Shown: positions 12,401-25,200 of the stretch, one piece after another
Position numbering within the stretch: the first letter of the stretch is position 1
Layout of the letters: the number at the start of each line of letters is the position of its first letter
NCBI RefSeq assembly: GCF_014839805.1
Contig: NC_051129.1
Span: forward strand, 8,498,920-8,562,919
DNA: 64,000 nucleotides
From: Manduca sexta
Lineage: Eukaryota > Arthropoda > Insecta > Lepidoptera > Sphingidae
Direction: 5' to 3'
The notes under the pieces: model-generated
Database searches by the model: none
What the model was told of the DNA's origin: nothing
What the model saw: only the letters and a program-made list of their open reading frames with translations
Translations under genes and position numbers: made by a program

Positions 12401-12784
12401 TTACCTTTTCGCCACTAAACCCCCAAACGGGCGAAAACACCAGGCTTGTGCAAGCTTCCAACCATCTTCCCTATTGAAATTAGGATGTTTTTTAATTTCA
12501 ATAGCCTCGCGAATCATCCTGGGCAGGAATCGGTGTTCTTTGGCGAGGATTTGTGGCTTGTCTAGTCGCAGATAATGATTGGCGCCTCCTTCAGAGTGTT
12601 CAGCGACTGCAGACTTCGTCGAGCGTCGGTGTTTCACGTCAGCTATATGTTCTTTTACGCGGGTCCCTATATTTCTTTTTGTTTGCCCGATATAAAAAAA
12701 AAAGTTGTATAATTGTAAAATGTAGGTAGATATTGTAACTTTGACTTTGCGGATGAACAACACCTCAGTCCCCCCCGTGACCAT
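12401..12784 (-). pseudogene. GIY-YIG endonuclease fragment of a Penelope-like retroelement
   Basis: This minus-strand frame encodes 127 residues. Residues 1 to about 28 are translated from the terminal repeat. From residue 31 it reads YIGQTKRNIGTRVKEH, then KSAVAEHS, ILAKEHRFLPR and REAIEIKKHPNFNREDGW. These match the order of conserved blocks in the C-terminal GIY-YIG endonuclease of Penelope-like elements: YIG start, Arg and His of the helix, the AEH block, and Glu in REAIEI as the likely metal ligand. In PLEs this nuclease nicks target DNA and follows a reverse transcriptase. Here the RT is missing: the frame passes from the terminal repeat straight into the nuclease across an A/T run, so it is a truncated remnant. 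The domain call is firm; activity is doubtful. Confidence 0.85.
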
Positions 12785-12873
12785 GAAGGCTGCAAAGTCT
12801 TCGAAACGTCGGGAGAAAAATAAAAAACAAAAAACCGCGATAGAATCCGAAAAATTAGTTTAATTTCAATGTC
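12697..12873 (-). repeat. PLE-type terminal repeat, right arm
   Basis: Reverse complement of 10247-10423. Its inner edge is an A run (about 12694-12703) next to the endonuclease segment, and its outer edge is AATTTCAATGTC. Because it lies 5' of the nuclease in the minus orientation, it could serve as the 5' terminal repeat of the truncated PLE, making the left arm an inverted second copy. About 30 further bases (12874-12902) separate it from the target-site duplication. Confidence 0.85.
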
Positions 12874-12902
12874 TAACATTCGCGTAAATATAAGAAATCA
12901 TT

Positions 12903-12915
12903 ATAAGTCTTTCGA
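12903..12915. repeat. Target-site duplication, right copy
   Basis: ATAAGTCTTTCGA, identical to 10236-10248, closes the PLE-derived unit on the right. Confidence 0.8.
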
Positions 12916-15900
12916 AGCAACAACTGTAAATGTCCATCCCCGCTTGACACCTTAGACCGACACCCTACGGTTCTTAGACCACCTACATTGCTACTACACT
13001 AAACACCTTCTTATAAGACGTTAAAATTGGCCCGATTCCCAGCTTATTAACTTCATCGTTGATCATTCCCAACCAGCATCACTGACAAGCTAAAGACAGA
13101 AATGACTTCGTAGTAAGCTCGATCTCATGTAAAACACATACGAGGTAACTTCTATTCATTCGCACTGACCCGATTTACACAAAAACAAATTAAAGACAAA
13201 GGGCCAACAGGCTACGCTGGCCACTCGAAATGCCTTAGGACTTCGTAAATTGTAGCCGAGGTTCACGCTCCTCTCATTACCGTGGCCCATAATGTGTTCC
13301 GTCATCGAGATTAACTCTCTTCTAATGGTGTTTACACAGATACAAAGTAGTAACACCTTTTAGGGCATTTAAAGAATAATAACATAAACAAAGAAAAATA
13401 ATTTTAAATCAATTCGAAATTTAAATAATTTTTTTATTAATTTACATTGTACAGCGGTTAAATTTACTGATGAATTAAACGTTTTACATACATTACCGTT
13501 TCGAATTCCAAAAGTACATTGTGCAACTTATTTTGTCGGATACAAATCACACACGTGTAAGATATTCTAAGAAAATCTGCGGCCGTTATTGCCCGAGGGA
13601 GGTCAGCCCCCGCCGTCTCCGCTTACTACAAACTGACATTTCTTATAATGTTTCTACGTCGTCACTATTACAATTGTAGCTAATCAGAGCTTTGCCTTTT
13701 AGTAAAATGGTCAATTTCGTTCTTAATGCTGTTTACCCTCGTTTATTGGTAAACAGCGTGAAATTATTTTTCTCATTTATAAAATGTTTACAAAAAGAGA
13801 AGTTATGTTTATAACATGAAATATCTAATGTAAGTAGGTGATGTTTAATTTTTAATATTTTGTGGATACGAAATATTTTTTTTCATTTCATAACCTTAGT
13901 TCAAGAAAAGAGTAATAGCCATGTCCAAATGACATTTGATGATTATAGTTATGTAAGCGATGCAAGTTTAATAACGAACCGATCTCTGTATAGTAAGAGT
14001 TAGTATTATTTGTGTTATATGTTTTACATTCTTAACTTGGTTGCATGTTACTTGGTAATTTGATTAAGGTATATTTGGTAGTAATTTTATAATTAACTCT
14101 AACTCTAGTAGTATTAGGTCTTGTTTCATAACTTCTGAGTAAATATTACTCATCACATAAATAATAAGGATAAGTAAAATATATAAGCATGTATAAGCGG
14201 ACCAAATACAACAGTTACATTCTATGTATTCTCCCAAATAATTAATGATAATAAAATGAGTACTATTTACATTAATTGTTTAATATGATAACTGTCAAAT
14301 AAAATTTACTATAAACTTGTGAAACGGCCCTTAACTGAATAAAGTTGAATAGAATTTTAATGTTACTATATATACTTAGATTATAATAATTACTGGGCCA
14401 TGTCAGACTAAAAATTCTATAACATTAATTATAAAGCACACAAAAAGTAGCATCGATCAGTAACATGATTATGATCATAATGTGTAATAACTACAATTAT
14501 GTATAAGTTTACGTATCTTTACATCTTAGTTTAAGTTTTTGCAATTGTTTATCATCAATACGCCATCAAACTTGGCACGTATGCATAAAATTTCAAACTT
14601 AACTGAAAATGATTGTAGGCGGCATACACTATAACATAATAAGTTAATTGATGGTTTCTCGAGTGATCGATCTATGAGGAATTGCAAAGTGTTGGGAGTG
14701 GTGCGGTCGCGGCCGGAGAGAGGGGAGGAATTGCGCCGGCGCAGCGACGTGGATGACCGCCGCGGGCGACTCACTGTCTCACCTGCACCCAGGGCTGGCG
14801 CGTTATAAATCAAACAAACTTGTTAGTTTCAACGCGTATATATTACCTTTATTAGCATCCCTGTGTTTTATGACTGTTAATTGGAGAAAAAGTACTGTCG
14901 TGTTCGAATTCCAAACTCATCTGTTGTCAGGTGGTCCGGTGGTCCCGGTTTAAGGTCTGGAAATTACTATAAAAGTCGACTTACTATTGCTATAGCAAAA
15001 TGAGCTGCATTAACAAACCCCCTCGTCTACAAACCGTGCAGGCCATGTAGAGCTCCTGTTATCAAAATATGTACATAAAGGCTCCTTCTAAAACAAGAGA
15101 CTTCATTCATCGTCCTGCCTTCATACATAGAACATGATTATTATGTTCCCTACCACGAGCCATTGTAGAGCCTTATTAACCACTAGCCTATATTAACGCG
15201 GCCAGGTGAGGCATCTGTAATAGATTTGTATGTGGTTTCCTGAAACCGCAATAAACATCTTGTCCAATAAAACAGTAATCACTCTATTTAATAAATATTG
15301 CTAGATATGATATTGATTTGAACAAAACTAAGTGTTAAAAAAGGAATGTCCATCATAATGAAATCATGTTTTTCAAAGCATTATAATTTGCGAGTGGGAA
15401 GTTAAGTTATTGAATTATGAATGATTATCCCTATTCTAAAAACGCAATAACAAAAAATCAGTGCGTAGTAATATTATGAGTCAACAGGTCGATCTGGAAA
15501 TCTTTGGAGAAAGCTCATGTTCAACAGTGAACATCCTGCGACTGATGATGAGGATGATTATGAATTATAAAGGACACTTACAAAACATGTATTTTAATAA
15601 CATTTTCAATACCGCACAGCCCTACCTCAGCAACAGAACAAAGCAAAAATTGCTAAGATAATGAAGCATAATGCAAAGCGTGATATAAACTTCATATCCG
15701 CCTGAGGCCGGATTAACTTGTTAGTTAGAGTCTACCCTCGCACCCCAGCTCTACGGCTCATCTCAACACCTCTCATCTGATGATTAGATTCCGTATGCGA
15801 TGAACAACGAATATATGTTTTTGTACCTACAATATTCCATAGATAGATTTAAAGTAGTTTCCATATTTAAATGATTTGTGTAATTTTTCATATATTTCCT

Positions 15901-18568
15901 GTTTATTACACTAAATCTCAATTTAAAAATGAGCAATCATATTAGTTAATATAAGAAATTTAATCACCCCCGGCTTTTAACAATTCGGAGAAAAAAAAAT
16001 TCTTGAAATCCAAAAAGTAATCTTTCTAATCTCAAGTGATCCAGCAGTAAAACTAGATTATTTTAATTATTTTTTTGTATGCATTTATGTGCCTTTCTGT
16101 TCTAAAGGGGTATGCACATTACACACGCTTATAATGTTATTATTAACAAAAAATCAATCAAAGCGAACTAGGAATTGAAAACTAAAAGGCTTAGTAACTT
16201 CAACCTCAAATCCCATTAACTTTAAGATAATAATTGTAAAGTATTTCTCACATAGCTGGATGCACACTCACCTTGCCCCAAGAATAAGTGCGGTCTTTGG
16301 ACTGTTATGATATTTAAGAACCTAACGCTGATATTTAACGCCTCAATCTATAGTATTGTAAGTAACATAATATAATAGTAAGTATAGTATCTCTCCTGAT
16401 CAGGTCCTGAATAATCGTGTTTTGCAAGGTTAATACAATTAAAATACAATAGACACAGCTTTGACGTCAGACTAACCAGTACAGCGATACATTGCTGTAA
16501 TAAAAAATATATATTATAATTACGAAGTAGGATAACGCCAGATATGTTATGATTTATGATTCAATTTAGGTAGTGTTAAACTCATATGATTAGATTTAAA
16601 AAACCCACATTCAGGCGTAGCAATATTGCAATTGAATCGAAAAGATTTCTCATGCCGGCAAAATCGAAAAACTTCTATCAAGTTTCGATAATTCATATCG
16701 TATAAAATTCGCGGTGTGATGAAGAGCTTCGGCTACAGAAAAGAGCATCATTAACCATATAGAGCTACAATTTTCATTACATAGAGTATGTGGCAACGTG
16801 AAACAACGGTATAGATAATTTTAGTTAGTCATGTTAATTACAGGTGTAATGGCGGCGGTAAATAGCAAAAGCATTACTATAATATATTAATGCTCCACTT
16901 GATCTACTTGCATCTTTTTTCCTTCAACATACCTATTAACCTTTTGCATACTTCATTCCTGTCAATTACTGGTCATTATCAGTTAATTGCATTAATGTAT
17001 CGCTTGCACTAACATACTTAGGATTTCAACTTTTTGTAAAAATAAACGAACAAAGAGAACAAAAGCATCACAATCAAGCGAGGATCAAATTACATAGCTA
17101 ACTACGTTCCGGACCTCTGAGGAATTCATAAATATCTCTTAACGTGTTTAACCCCAAATCACTGTAAATTATTATTGGAAGTTTACATTATTAAAATAAT
17201 GAAAATGATCGCCCGCGGCCGCCTGCGTGCTTGGTTGCGAACATAAAAACCACTTGAGGCGATTAAAAATAAACAATAATTGGTCCGGCCATTCACGCAT
17301 GTAGCCTCATTAAAACAATTAAATCTTGATTGAACAGAAATTATAGCTGTCGATTCTTAAACATAATGCGGTGGTGAACCCTCGCCGGATTCCGCTCCGA
17401 AAAAAGATTAACGTTGATTTTAATAAGAAACAATTATATACGTGTGTATGTGTACAGTCTACGTCCCACGCTCAAGTAGTTTTAGACCGGTTACACGTAA
17501 TTATCAAAAATTACAGATGGCCTTTCTTGATATAATTTAGTATTTTTTGTTGGCAATCGTGTCCCTGTATTTAGATTCATACACATCTCCGTACAAGCTT
17601 GTAATCTCGATGGTCCCGCTGGGCCGGGCCGAATTCTTAACAGTGATAATACGAGACCAAGGACTCCTCGCTCTCTCAGTCGTATGTTTCAATCTATTTA
17701 ATTATCATACAATTGCTACTACAGCGTAAATATTGTTTGTGACACGCGTACACGAACATATTAATTATCATAATTATTTGTGACTTTAGTTTTTCCACGA
17801 GTCTCTAGAATATCGCACGCCATTTTTAATAACACGTTCTACAAAAATTACACAGATGTATTACAATATCAAAATACTGTTTTTTATTAGTAGGTTTAAC
17901 TAACTTATATAAAAAATTTAACTCAAATCAAGGGGACAATAGTAGGTATTTCATACGAGTATGCATTTTTTTGTCAAATTTGTTATAACTTTATTCTCAT
18001 AATTACAAAAATGTATGTATCCATGTTAGACTTCTTTTTGGCCTTTACCCTTCCATTTCGGGCAAGGCACTAAACATAAAATTATGTATGTAAATTAGAT
18101 GGTTTGTATGATTATAATTAATTATGTGAAATAGGCCATCAATACGAAATTAGGGATGATCGTCGACGCCTGAACCTCGATTGTGACCTTTTTTAATGTT
18201 ATAACCTACATGACGTTGAACATGTTTACAAAGATTAAAAAATATAAAAATAATTACACTCTTGACCGCAGTGATACACAAAGGTATATTCTTAAAATAT
18301 TTACCTTTAATTTTTGTTATAAATTTTAAATACCATTTATACAAAAGTGATAAGATAGTGTGACCTAACATAGCCCTGTTCCTAGCAAAGCCCAATTATC
18401 AAAAATCCTACTAAAACTTTACCAAAACACTTCAAAGTATTACGGGCTTATGCGGCTGCAACTAGATAAATTGTATCTGCAACTGATTCCAAAAGCTCTA
18501 CCATTTTGAAAATATTTATTTTCCATTGTGCGTGGGAATAATGGCGAAGTTATTGTTTCCATGAATTT
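12916..18568. other. Long AT-rich noncoding stretch
   Basis: No exon, RNA gene or recognised repeat is supported. GC-richer patches occur at 13575-13640, 14690-14800 and 17195-17240. Frames of 60-95 codons overlap some of them (for example minus 14526-14813) but lack splice context or recognisable motifs. The rest is AT-rich with stops in all frames. Confidence 0.45.
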
Positions 18569-18755
18569 CTCTTCTTCTTTTTCTTCTTCAGCCTATATAT
18601 TCACACAATACTGAGTGCAGGCCTTTGGCATTGCACGCCAGGTTGTTCTGACCAGGCCAGCCTCATACAGCTTCGTCCCGTCACGTGGACCAAGTCGTCG
18701 GAAACTCATTGAAGGCCTGGTATCTATGACCAGTTCTTGGTCCATGAAGTCACTT
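18569..18755 (-). mobile_element. Degraded lepidopteran interspersed repeat fragment
   Basis: The stretch TTCTTCTTCAGCCTATATAT, then GAGTGCAGGCCTTTGGCATT, CCAGCCTCATACAGCTTCGT and CCAAGTCGTCGG follows a phrase order I recall from a common lepidopteran repeat (CAGCCTATAT ... GGCC ... CAGCCTCATCCAGCTTCTTC). Many differences mark it as old. The family is not certain, and it is probably related to 5503-5655. Confidence 0.45.
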
Positions 18756-21050
18756 ATGTTAAAATAAAAGAATTTTAAAGTTCAGAAGCCACAACAGTAT
18801 CAGAAAAATAAAATGATTTCAATTGCTTCTACATATTAATTGCAATTGAAATTTTCTTTTTAATGCTTTTGCTTACTTTGTAATTTATTTTTTTTTCAAA
18901 TAAATCCCTCTGACAATACGTTATAAGAACAAAGTAATATTTAAATGTTTATAGTCATCGTTACTTAAATATAATATTGTGGACCATGTTGAATACCCAG
19001 GTATCTTACACGGCCCATCAAGAATATTTTCGAAAAAAAATCTTGTATATATGTAAACACGTAACATTTTTTTGTTGATGCTTTTATTATTAAACATGTT
19101 GTTAATTAATTAAAGATGTTTGTTTATAATCTTTCACGATACGATTTTATGACGATTTTAAAATTACGTGGACCAACAAGGATTCTGTTAGTTTTTAAAT
19201 GGCATATACAATGGTATAAGAGACTAACCTCTAGATTTACATGAAATTTATATTTATAACAGCAAATCGTTGTATTCTTTATTATACATTATACTCAGAG
19301 GTACATACTCATCTTTTCAATGCATTGCATAAGAAACACAAAGGAAAACAATTTTACAGCCATACACAATTACGCTTAATTGCCTACATCGTTCTGTGTT
19401 AAAATTATTTAAAAATAAACATTGTATATGAACGCCGGCGAATAGTTTTGCAAAACTTATTTAATGTAAATACGAACATGAGCAAACCGCAGAAGAAGCA
19501 ACATCATTACGATCCCCATACATATTTACGTCTTATGATATTTTTAATTCAATTTTCCCCGCGAAAGTTCGGAACCTACTCCGTTGAGTGTTGAAAGCTA
19601 TCCAATTTGCGTAATACTGCCAAAATATCTCATTTCTACGCTCACTGCCTAGCTGCAGAGGAAAAAGGATCTAAGTCGAGCATGCCGGTAAATAAAAAAA
19701 CATCTCTCTTATTACGCATTTAATGCGAAAGTCCTTTGATCGCGCCCCGTTATAAACTGTTTAGATGTCGAATCTAAATGGAGTTTTGGCAATTCCATAA
19801 TGCGAAAGTGGTCTGTTCAAGCTTTTGACTCTATGAAAAAAATACGAAACTCGGAAAACGATAGAAAAAAGAGAACATTTATGTTTTCATAGAGTTGTTA
19901 TTTATGGTTGGATGGACGTGTAAAAGCGATATTTAGAGCGGGGCCGGCACTCTGCCGATTAGTATCGTAATGGGGCCTTGTGTGCGGAGGCCTTTACGGA
20001 ATTACCCGCGAATCGGTTTGCGCCGCTGTGACCGGCAACCCTTTCGGCTTTAAGCTATCGAAATATTTCAGAGAGTGCTTAACACAACTCGTATTTCATC
20101 TTGTAGCCGGCTAACATTATAAACGTACGTTAACGCTTTAATGATTTTATTCCACTCTGCAGATATAATACATGGAATTAACCTCGAACAATACTGTCTG
20201 CGTTATGTTATTTGCATTTGTAGACCAAATATTATTTTGATTTTTTTATCTCCCATTTAATGATTCGAGTTCCTATTAACAAACTCGTATTCAGACATTT
20301 TAAATATAAGTTTAGTGTTAAAAAAAATAAATATCTGTCATGAATACGTATTACGTCACATTCTGTATGTTGGATTTTTTATTTTATAAAATACAATAAT
20401 ATATTTTTATAAAATAAAACAAACAATATTTAAAAGTTTGAAAGTACCTAGGGAATTACGAAATTTATTTTTACATTTTCATACTTTTATACCGACAACC
20501 AACAAGAAAGTGTAATGTGTACACAACTAAAACAAAACAACATGATTTAACCTTTGCAAAACCTATAATATCACCTGCATAAAATCAACGCGCACACCCA
20601 ATAAATACAAGAGAGTACAACACATGGTCGCAATAAAGGGTTAATTGAATCAAATAAATAATCATCTACCTTAGCTGACCAAAGCCCGTGGTACTAAAGG
20701 GCTCTCGGTATTCCCGGCACGCACCTCGCTAATAAACCGATGTATGAAGTACAACACACAATAACGAGATATGGAGTTAACAAAATTATAGCAAAAATAT
20801 ATTTCAGTCGTGTTAATTCATTAGCAGTGGGAATTTTGCCCAGGTTTGCTGATGGGTGGACTTTTATGTTGTATCTTTTATCCTATTCTAGCAGTGTCTG
20901 GTAATAAAATTCTAAAATAAATGTGTTGGGCTAAGAAAATAATTAAAAAGCCTTTTCTGTTCTTTTATTGTAGTTAATCGTCGTTATCCAGTAGGTACAC
21001 ACAGGTACTCTAGGAAAATTTTTAGGGTCACATTCAGTATTTATAATTAA
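18756..21050. other. AT-rich noncoding stretch
   Basis: No gene supported. A GC-richer segment at about 19930-20060 may be regulatory. A second patch at 20680-20750 is similar. No recognised repeats were found. Confidence 0.4.
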
Positions 21051-21248
21051 AACTAGCGACCCGCCCCGGCTTCGTACGGGTGCAATATTTCTCCACTATT
21101 TAACGGATGTTATTATACATATAAACCTTCCTCTTGAATCACTCTATCTATTAAAAAAACCGCATCAAAATCCGTTGCGTAGTTTTAAAGATTTAAGCAT
21201 ACAAAGGTAGGGACAGAGAAAGCGACTTTGTTTTATACTATGTAGTGA
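21051..21248 (+). mobile_element. 3' tail of an RTE-type LINE
   Basis: It contains AGCGACCCGCCCCGGCTTCG, CTTCCTCTTGAATCACTC, CCGCATCAAAATCCGTTGCG and TAGTTTTAAAGATTTAAGCA in that order, ending near TATACTATGTAGTGAT. I recall this as the 3' end of a lepidopteran RTE-class non-LTR retrotransposon, usually found as 5'-truncated copies. The phrases are well preserved, so the copy is fairly young. No coding part of the element is present. Confidence 0.75.
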
Positions 21249-22225
21249 TGCCACTCCAAGGCTTCAAATTGATTTTTGCGTCGAAATATTTTTTAACAGT
21301 GCGTTTTATTTTTGATGACTTACCTTGTTAGCAAACTCAATAATTACCTTTAACAAAATAAGGAAAATTCATAATTCTTTCCATAATACCTATTCAAAGG
21401 GACGCGACGACAGCCGCTTAATAATTATAAAAATTGCCTACATAACTCTTGAAGGTGTTTAATTAATCACATCGTTTCACTCCCTTATGGCGAAACGTAA
21501 GCTGGTGTCAGCATACCGCGCCATATGTCCACGCGGGTTAATTCCGACGCTCTCTTGGTATGAACGATGACCCCTTTATTACTTATTAAGGAGCCTCCGC
21601 CGCCCCTGTACCACGTTATTTATGTCGTCTAATAATAATTTGTATTAAATCACGGACGCTTCCCGCACGACAAACAGGATTTGTTAGCTTTTGTTGTCGG
21701 CTGTTCCTTGTGCCACGGTTTTCTTCGCAAAATGAGAAGATATTGTTTGTTTGCTCTTTTATGGAAAAAAGATATTTCTAATCGAATTGTCTTTGTTTTT
21801 CGTGTTTGTTGCGGCCAAGCGGGTATATGTGGATTTGTAATGTATATATGTATATGAAATAATCACATAAAACGTATATTGCATATACATTTTTAATTTA
21901 TGTAATTACCTACGATTAGATACCTTATTTAGTCTATTGTGAAATGGGAAATGATTAAAGTGTTGGCTGTTTTTGATACTAATTAATTACAGAGCTAATG
22001 GGTTCTAGTTCCATGTTCAAACACTATCCTAGGCCGATATTCATTGGAGTCCAGAAGAATAATTTGCTGTTTCAAGTGCTAAGGTACCTATATTTCAATC
22101 ACAAAGCATTACAAAAATTACCACAATAGGGATTTTGATTAGTGACGTTAAAATCTTTGTTTTTGCTATCGTTGGGCCAGTATATCAAATTTAATTTATT
22201 TAGACTTTTTATCGTCTATATATCT
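21249..22225. other. Noncoding stretch
   Basis: No supported feature. A GC-richer region at 21480-21720 has no recognisable coding content. Confidence 0.4.
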
Positions 22226-22272
22226 ACTAAGTGTTATAATATGTATAGCGTATACATATTATAACACTTAGT
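22226..22272. repeat. Perfect palindrome, 22-bp arms with 3-nt loop
   Basis: The left arm 22226-22247 (ACTAAGTGTTATAATATGTA plus TA) is the exact reverse complement of 22251-22272, with loop GCG at 22248-22250. The arms are AT-rich. It could extrude as a cruciform or form a perfect RNA hairpin. It matches no conserved insect microRNA that I recall, and at 22 bp the stem is shorter than a usual precursor. Confidence 0.95.
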
Positions 22273-25200
22273 TGTCATTGTAGTCGTAAAGTCAGTTAAA
22301 AATGAAACCTATTCTATTTTTTTACTGTATAGACAAATAGTAGAGAGTAGAATCAATGTGCGTTATACTAAACCTTCTTCACCAACAGATTAAAAAAAGG
22401 CGAGTCAGGAAGAAGTTTAAGACGAACTGCATACATAAAAAAAGTTGATGCCAGTGCCACGCGACAATGTGCTTTAATACAAATCATTATAATGCGCAGT
22501 GTAAATTGCGCAACACCTGACCAAACGTATCAAAACAAAACATATTTAACCTTTAATATCTCGAACTGTCGGTCAACGAACGGTACCCGCCACAGCGGCG
22601 AGGTGTAAATCTCATACTCTTATCTGTTCACATTTCGCATACATTACATGAAGACACTCCAGGCGACAACATTTGCATTTAAACAACCGCCAACAGTAAT
22701 TATAAGTGGGCGCTTTAATTATTCGTCGGGTTAACAACACGATGACACGCGTTGAGGTATGCCGTGCAATTTGTTTTTATAACGCGTTGAGAACTGAAAC
22801 AAAATACGCGAAGATTCCTTCGAGATTCCCGATCCGAGAACGCGGATCGGTTTAATCGTCATTCTCGATAACGTTAGCGCGCCACTCGCGACGAGTTTTT
22901 AGCGCGTTTAACATATTTTTAACATATTTCATTCACACTTAGGCGCTGCGTGAACCGTTCTTTCGTATTAATAATTTACCAAGTCAAATAACAAATATCA
23001 ATTAATCTGGATTTATTAATCACGTACATTTATTTTTGTTTTTTTATATGTAATTTTACTAAGATATGGTAGTAACATAATTTCATTTATAACGGGCATT
23101 ATGGTTTTACAATCGGTAAAGGTAATGGGCATGAACTTATTGGATTTAATTATCTGAAGACCTATTGATGCTCACTCGACAATTTAATCCAACATACAGT
23201 CCGTTTGTTTAATATCTACCAAGCGACAATACATATGTCTAAAGATTTTGTTACAAAATAATAAAAATAGTTGCAGCTCCACACTCCCATCGGTCAGTCA
23301 TTCCTCGCGCAAGTTTTCAGCACATCGCCGGGTGAGCATCAATTTTATTTTTAATTATGGAACTGCCTAACGAACGCCTCCGTGTTCGGTCGAGTAAGCC
23401 CTTTATTATTAAAAGTCATAAGTGAATACATTATTCATATGCAAAATGATATCTCTCACTTTAGCAATACAATCAAAAACTCCGCAGCAATAATTCAAAC
23501 GAGACCTTTTTAAATAAGTCATAGACGGCATCCTGAGCTTCTCGAACTGTCCGACGCAGTTGAGCTTCAACTTAAGTAATGAGATATGACTTCAGCTCAT
23601 TATTATTTTCCTTATAGTTTATAATGTGAAATAAATAAATGCATGAGAGATTTACAACTCCCGTTTGCAAATTATGCAAACTTTTACTTGGGTGACTCCG
23701 CTTGTTTATTTATTGCACATCAAGATTGCACATGGTTAATGCATGTGTATAGATGGTTAATCGTTGTAAAAGCGTGATAGGTTTGCGCAACTTCGTGTAG
23801 TAGGCAGAGGTGCCAATTGAGAGCGTGGTACCGCCCTAGCTGGCAGACATGAAACACTCCGTTGTATTCGCGTCATTACTGGCATCATCGAATCACTGTA
23901 CGTAAATGAAAACTCGCCTCATCACGTTCCAAATTGAAATCCTTCGTTCCCTCGCTAAGGCTGGCCGCAGGCGTACTTTTTCCTTTTGTTTTATTGTATT
24001 GGACGATGCTCGATTATTCGAATTATGTTTAATTCATTTCCATCTCGATGGTAATGGCCGGCAGTCTAGTACCTTCCTAATGCTTCGGTGAAATACTAGA
24101 GGCAATCGACCGATGCTCGTCTCGAGTGATTACCTATTGAGTAAAGATTATACATTTATTTGTATTGATAACTACAAATACAAATTTTCATTTTATTTTT
24201 CGTCTTGTAGTCACCATGTTACGAGAAATATGCTTTACAAATAATAATATTAATGTGACATTTTCAATATTTATTTCTCGAGCTGCAATAATTAAATTTT
24301 AGAACTTTCATCAAGAACAATTTGGGAATGAAAAATTGTTAATATAAGATCTTTTTGTCATGATTGCTACATTCATATAAACAATCTTATAAATCGTTTT
24401 ATTCTAATAACTCGCACAAAAAAATAACATAAATTAGTAACTATTTATCTTCTGACAAAAAAAGTATTATAGATGCCAAGAAAAACGTGCGAAGCGTGTT
24501 TATTAACAAACCGATGAACAAATCGGGTTGCGGCTAGTGACTAGTCCGATATGAATTAACATGAAGAAAGGCGGCCATTAGCGGCAATAAATGCGGTTGC
24601 GCAAGACAACAGATGCCGAACTGACGATTTTTATTAGAAACGTGATGACCGATAGTGATGAGTACATTCGTTACGTACTGAAGTCATTGACGACCGAATG
24701 ATTGCGGCCGCGGGACGTGATCCGGCGACATCTTCCGGCCGATGTGAAAAATGATTATTTTTTGATTACTTAATGCCCCATCTGTAACGGTGTAATTGCC
24801 TGTTTAGCGGTTATCTTCCATCGAAAAGATAATTTCTCGGTTTCTTCCCACCCTTTGTTACGGCTAAACCGATTTCCTGCCGGGCTACGTGAAAATTTAA
24901 ACCAACTTAATCCCCTATCGAGCTTTTAATGACATTTTCTCCGAACGTGAAGCCACAAGAAAACAACCACCATGCCCGCCGATGGTTAGCCGCAAATCAT
25001 AGAAAGATTTGCCGCATTGATAAAAATAAACGAGAGACGATATTACGGAATCAATATAAAATTGCATTTCCTAATGTCAATTGTTAGTTACGAAGTGCAA
25101 TAAACTTCCAATAATCATGATATGAAATAATTCCTGAGCGATGTGCTCTGTCGGAGCGCAGCTGTCTCGTTTGTTCGCGCCGCGGACAGCTACTCGCCTC

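Larger units (their letters stand above)
10236..12915 (-). mobile_element. Penelope-like-element-derived insertion with inverted terminal repeats and 13-bp target-site duplication
   Basis: The insertion is bounded by a perfect 13-bp direct repeat, ATAAGTCTTTCGA, at 10236-10248 and 12903-12915, consistent with a target-site duplication. Just inside are 177-bp arms in inverted orientation (10247-10423 and 12697-12873) that look identical by eye. On the minus strand the right arm runs into a GIY-YIG endonuclease segment typical of Penelope-like retroelements. No reverse transcriptase was found in the 2.27-kb interior, so the unit is nonautonomous or rearranged. The interior also holds a 260-bp tandem duplication. 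Family assignment rests on the endonuclease and my recollection of PLE terminal repeats. Boundaries are well supported. Confidence 0.75.
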
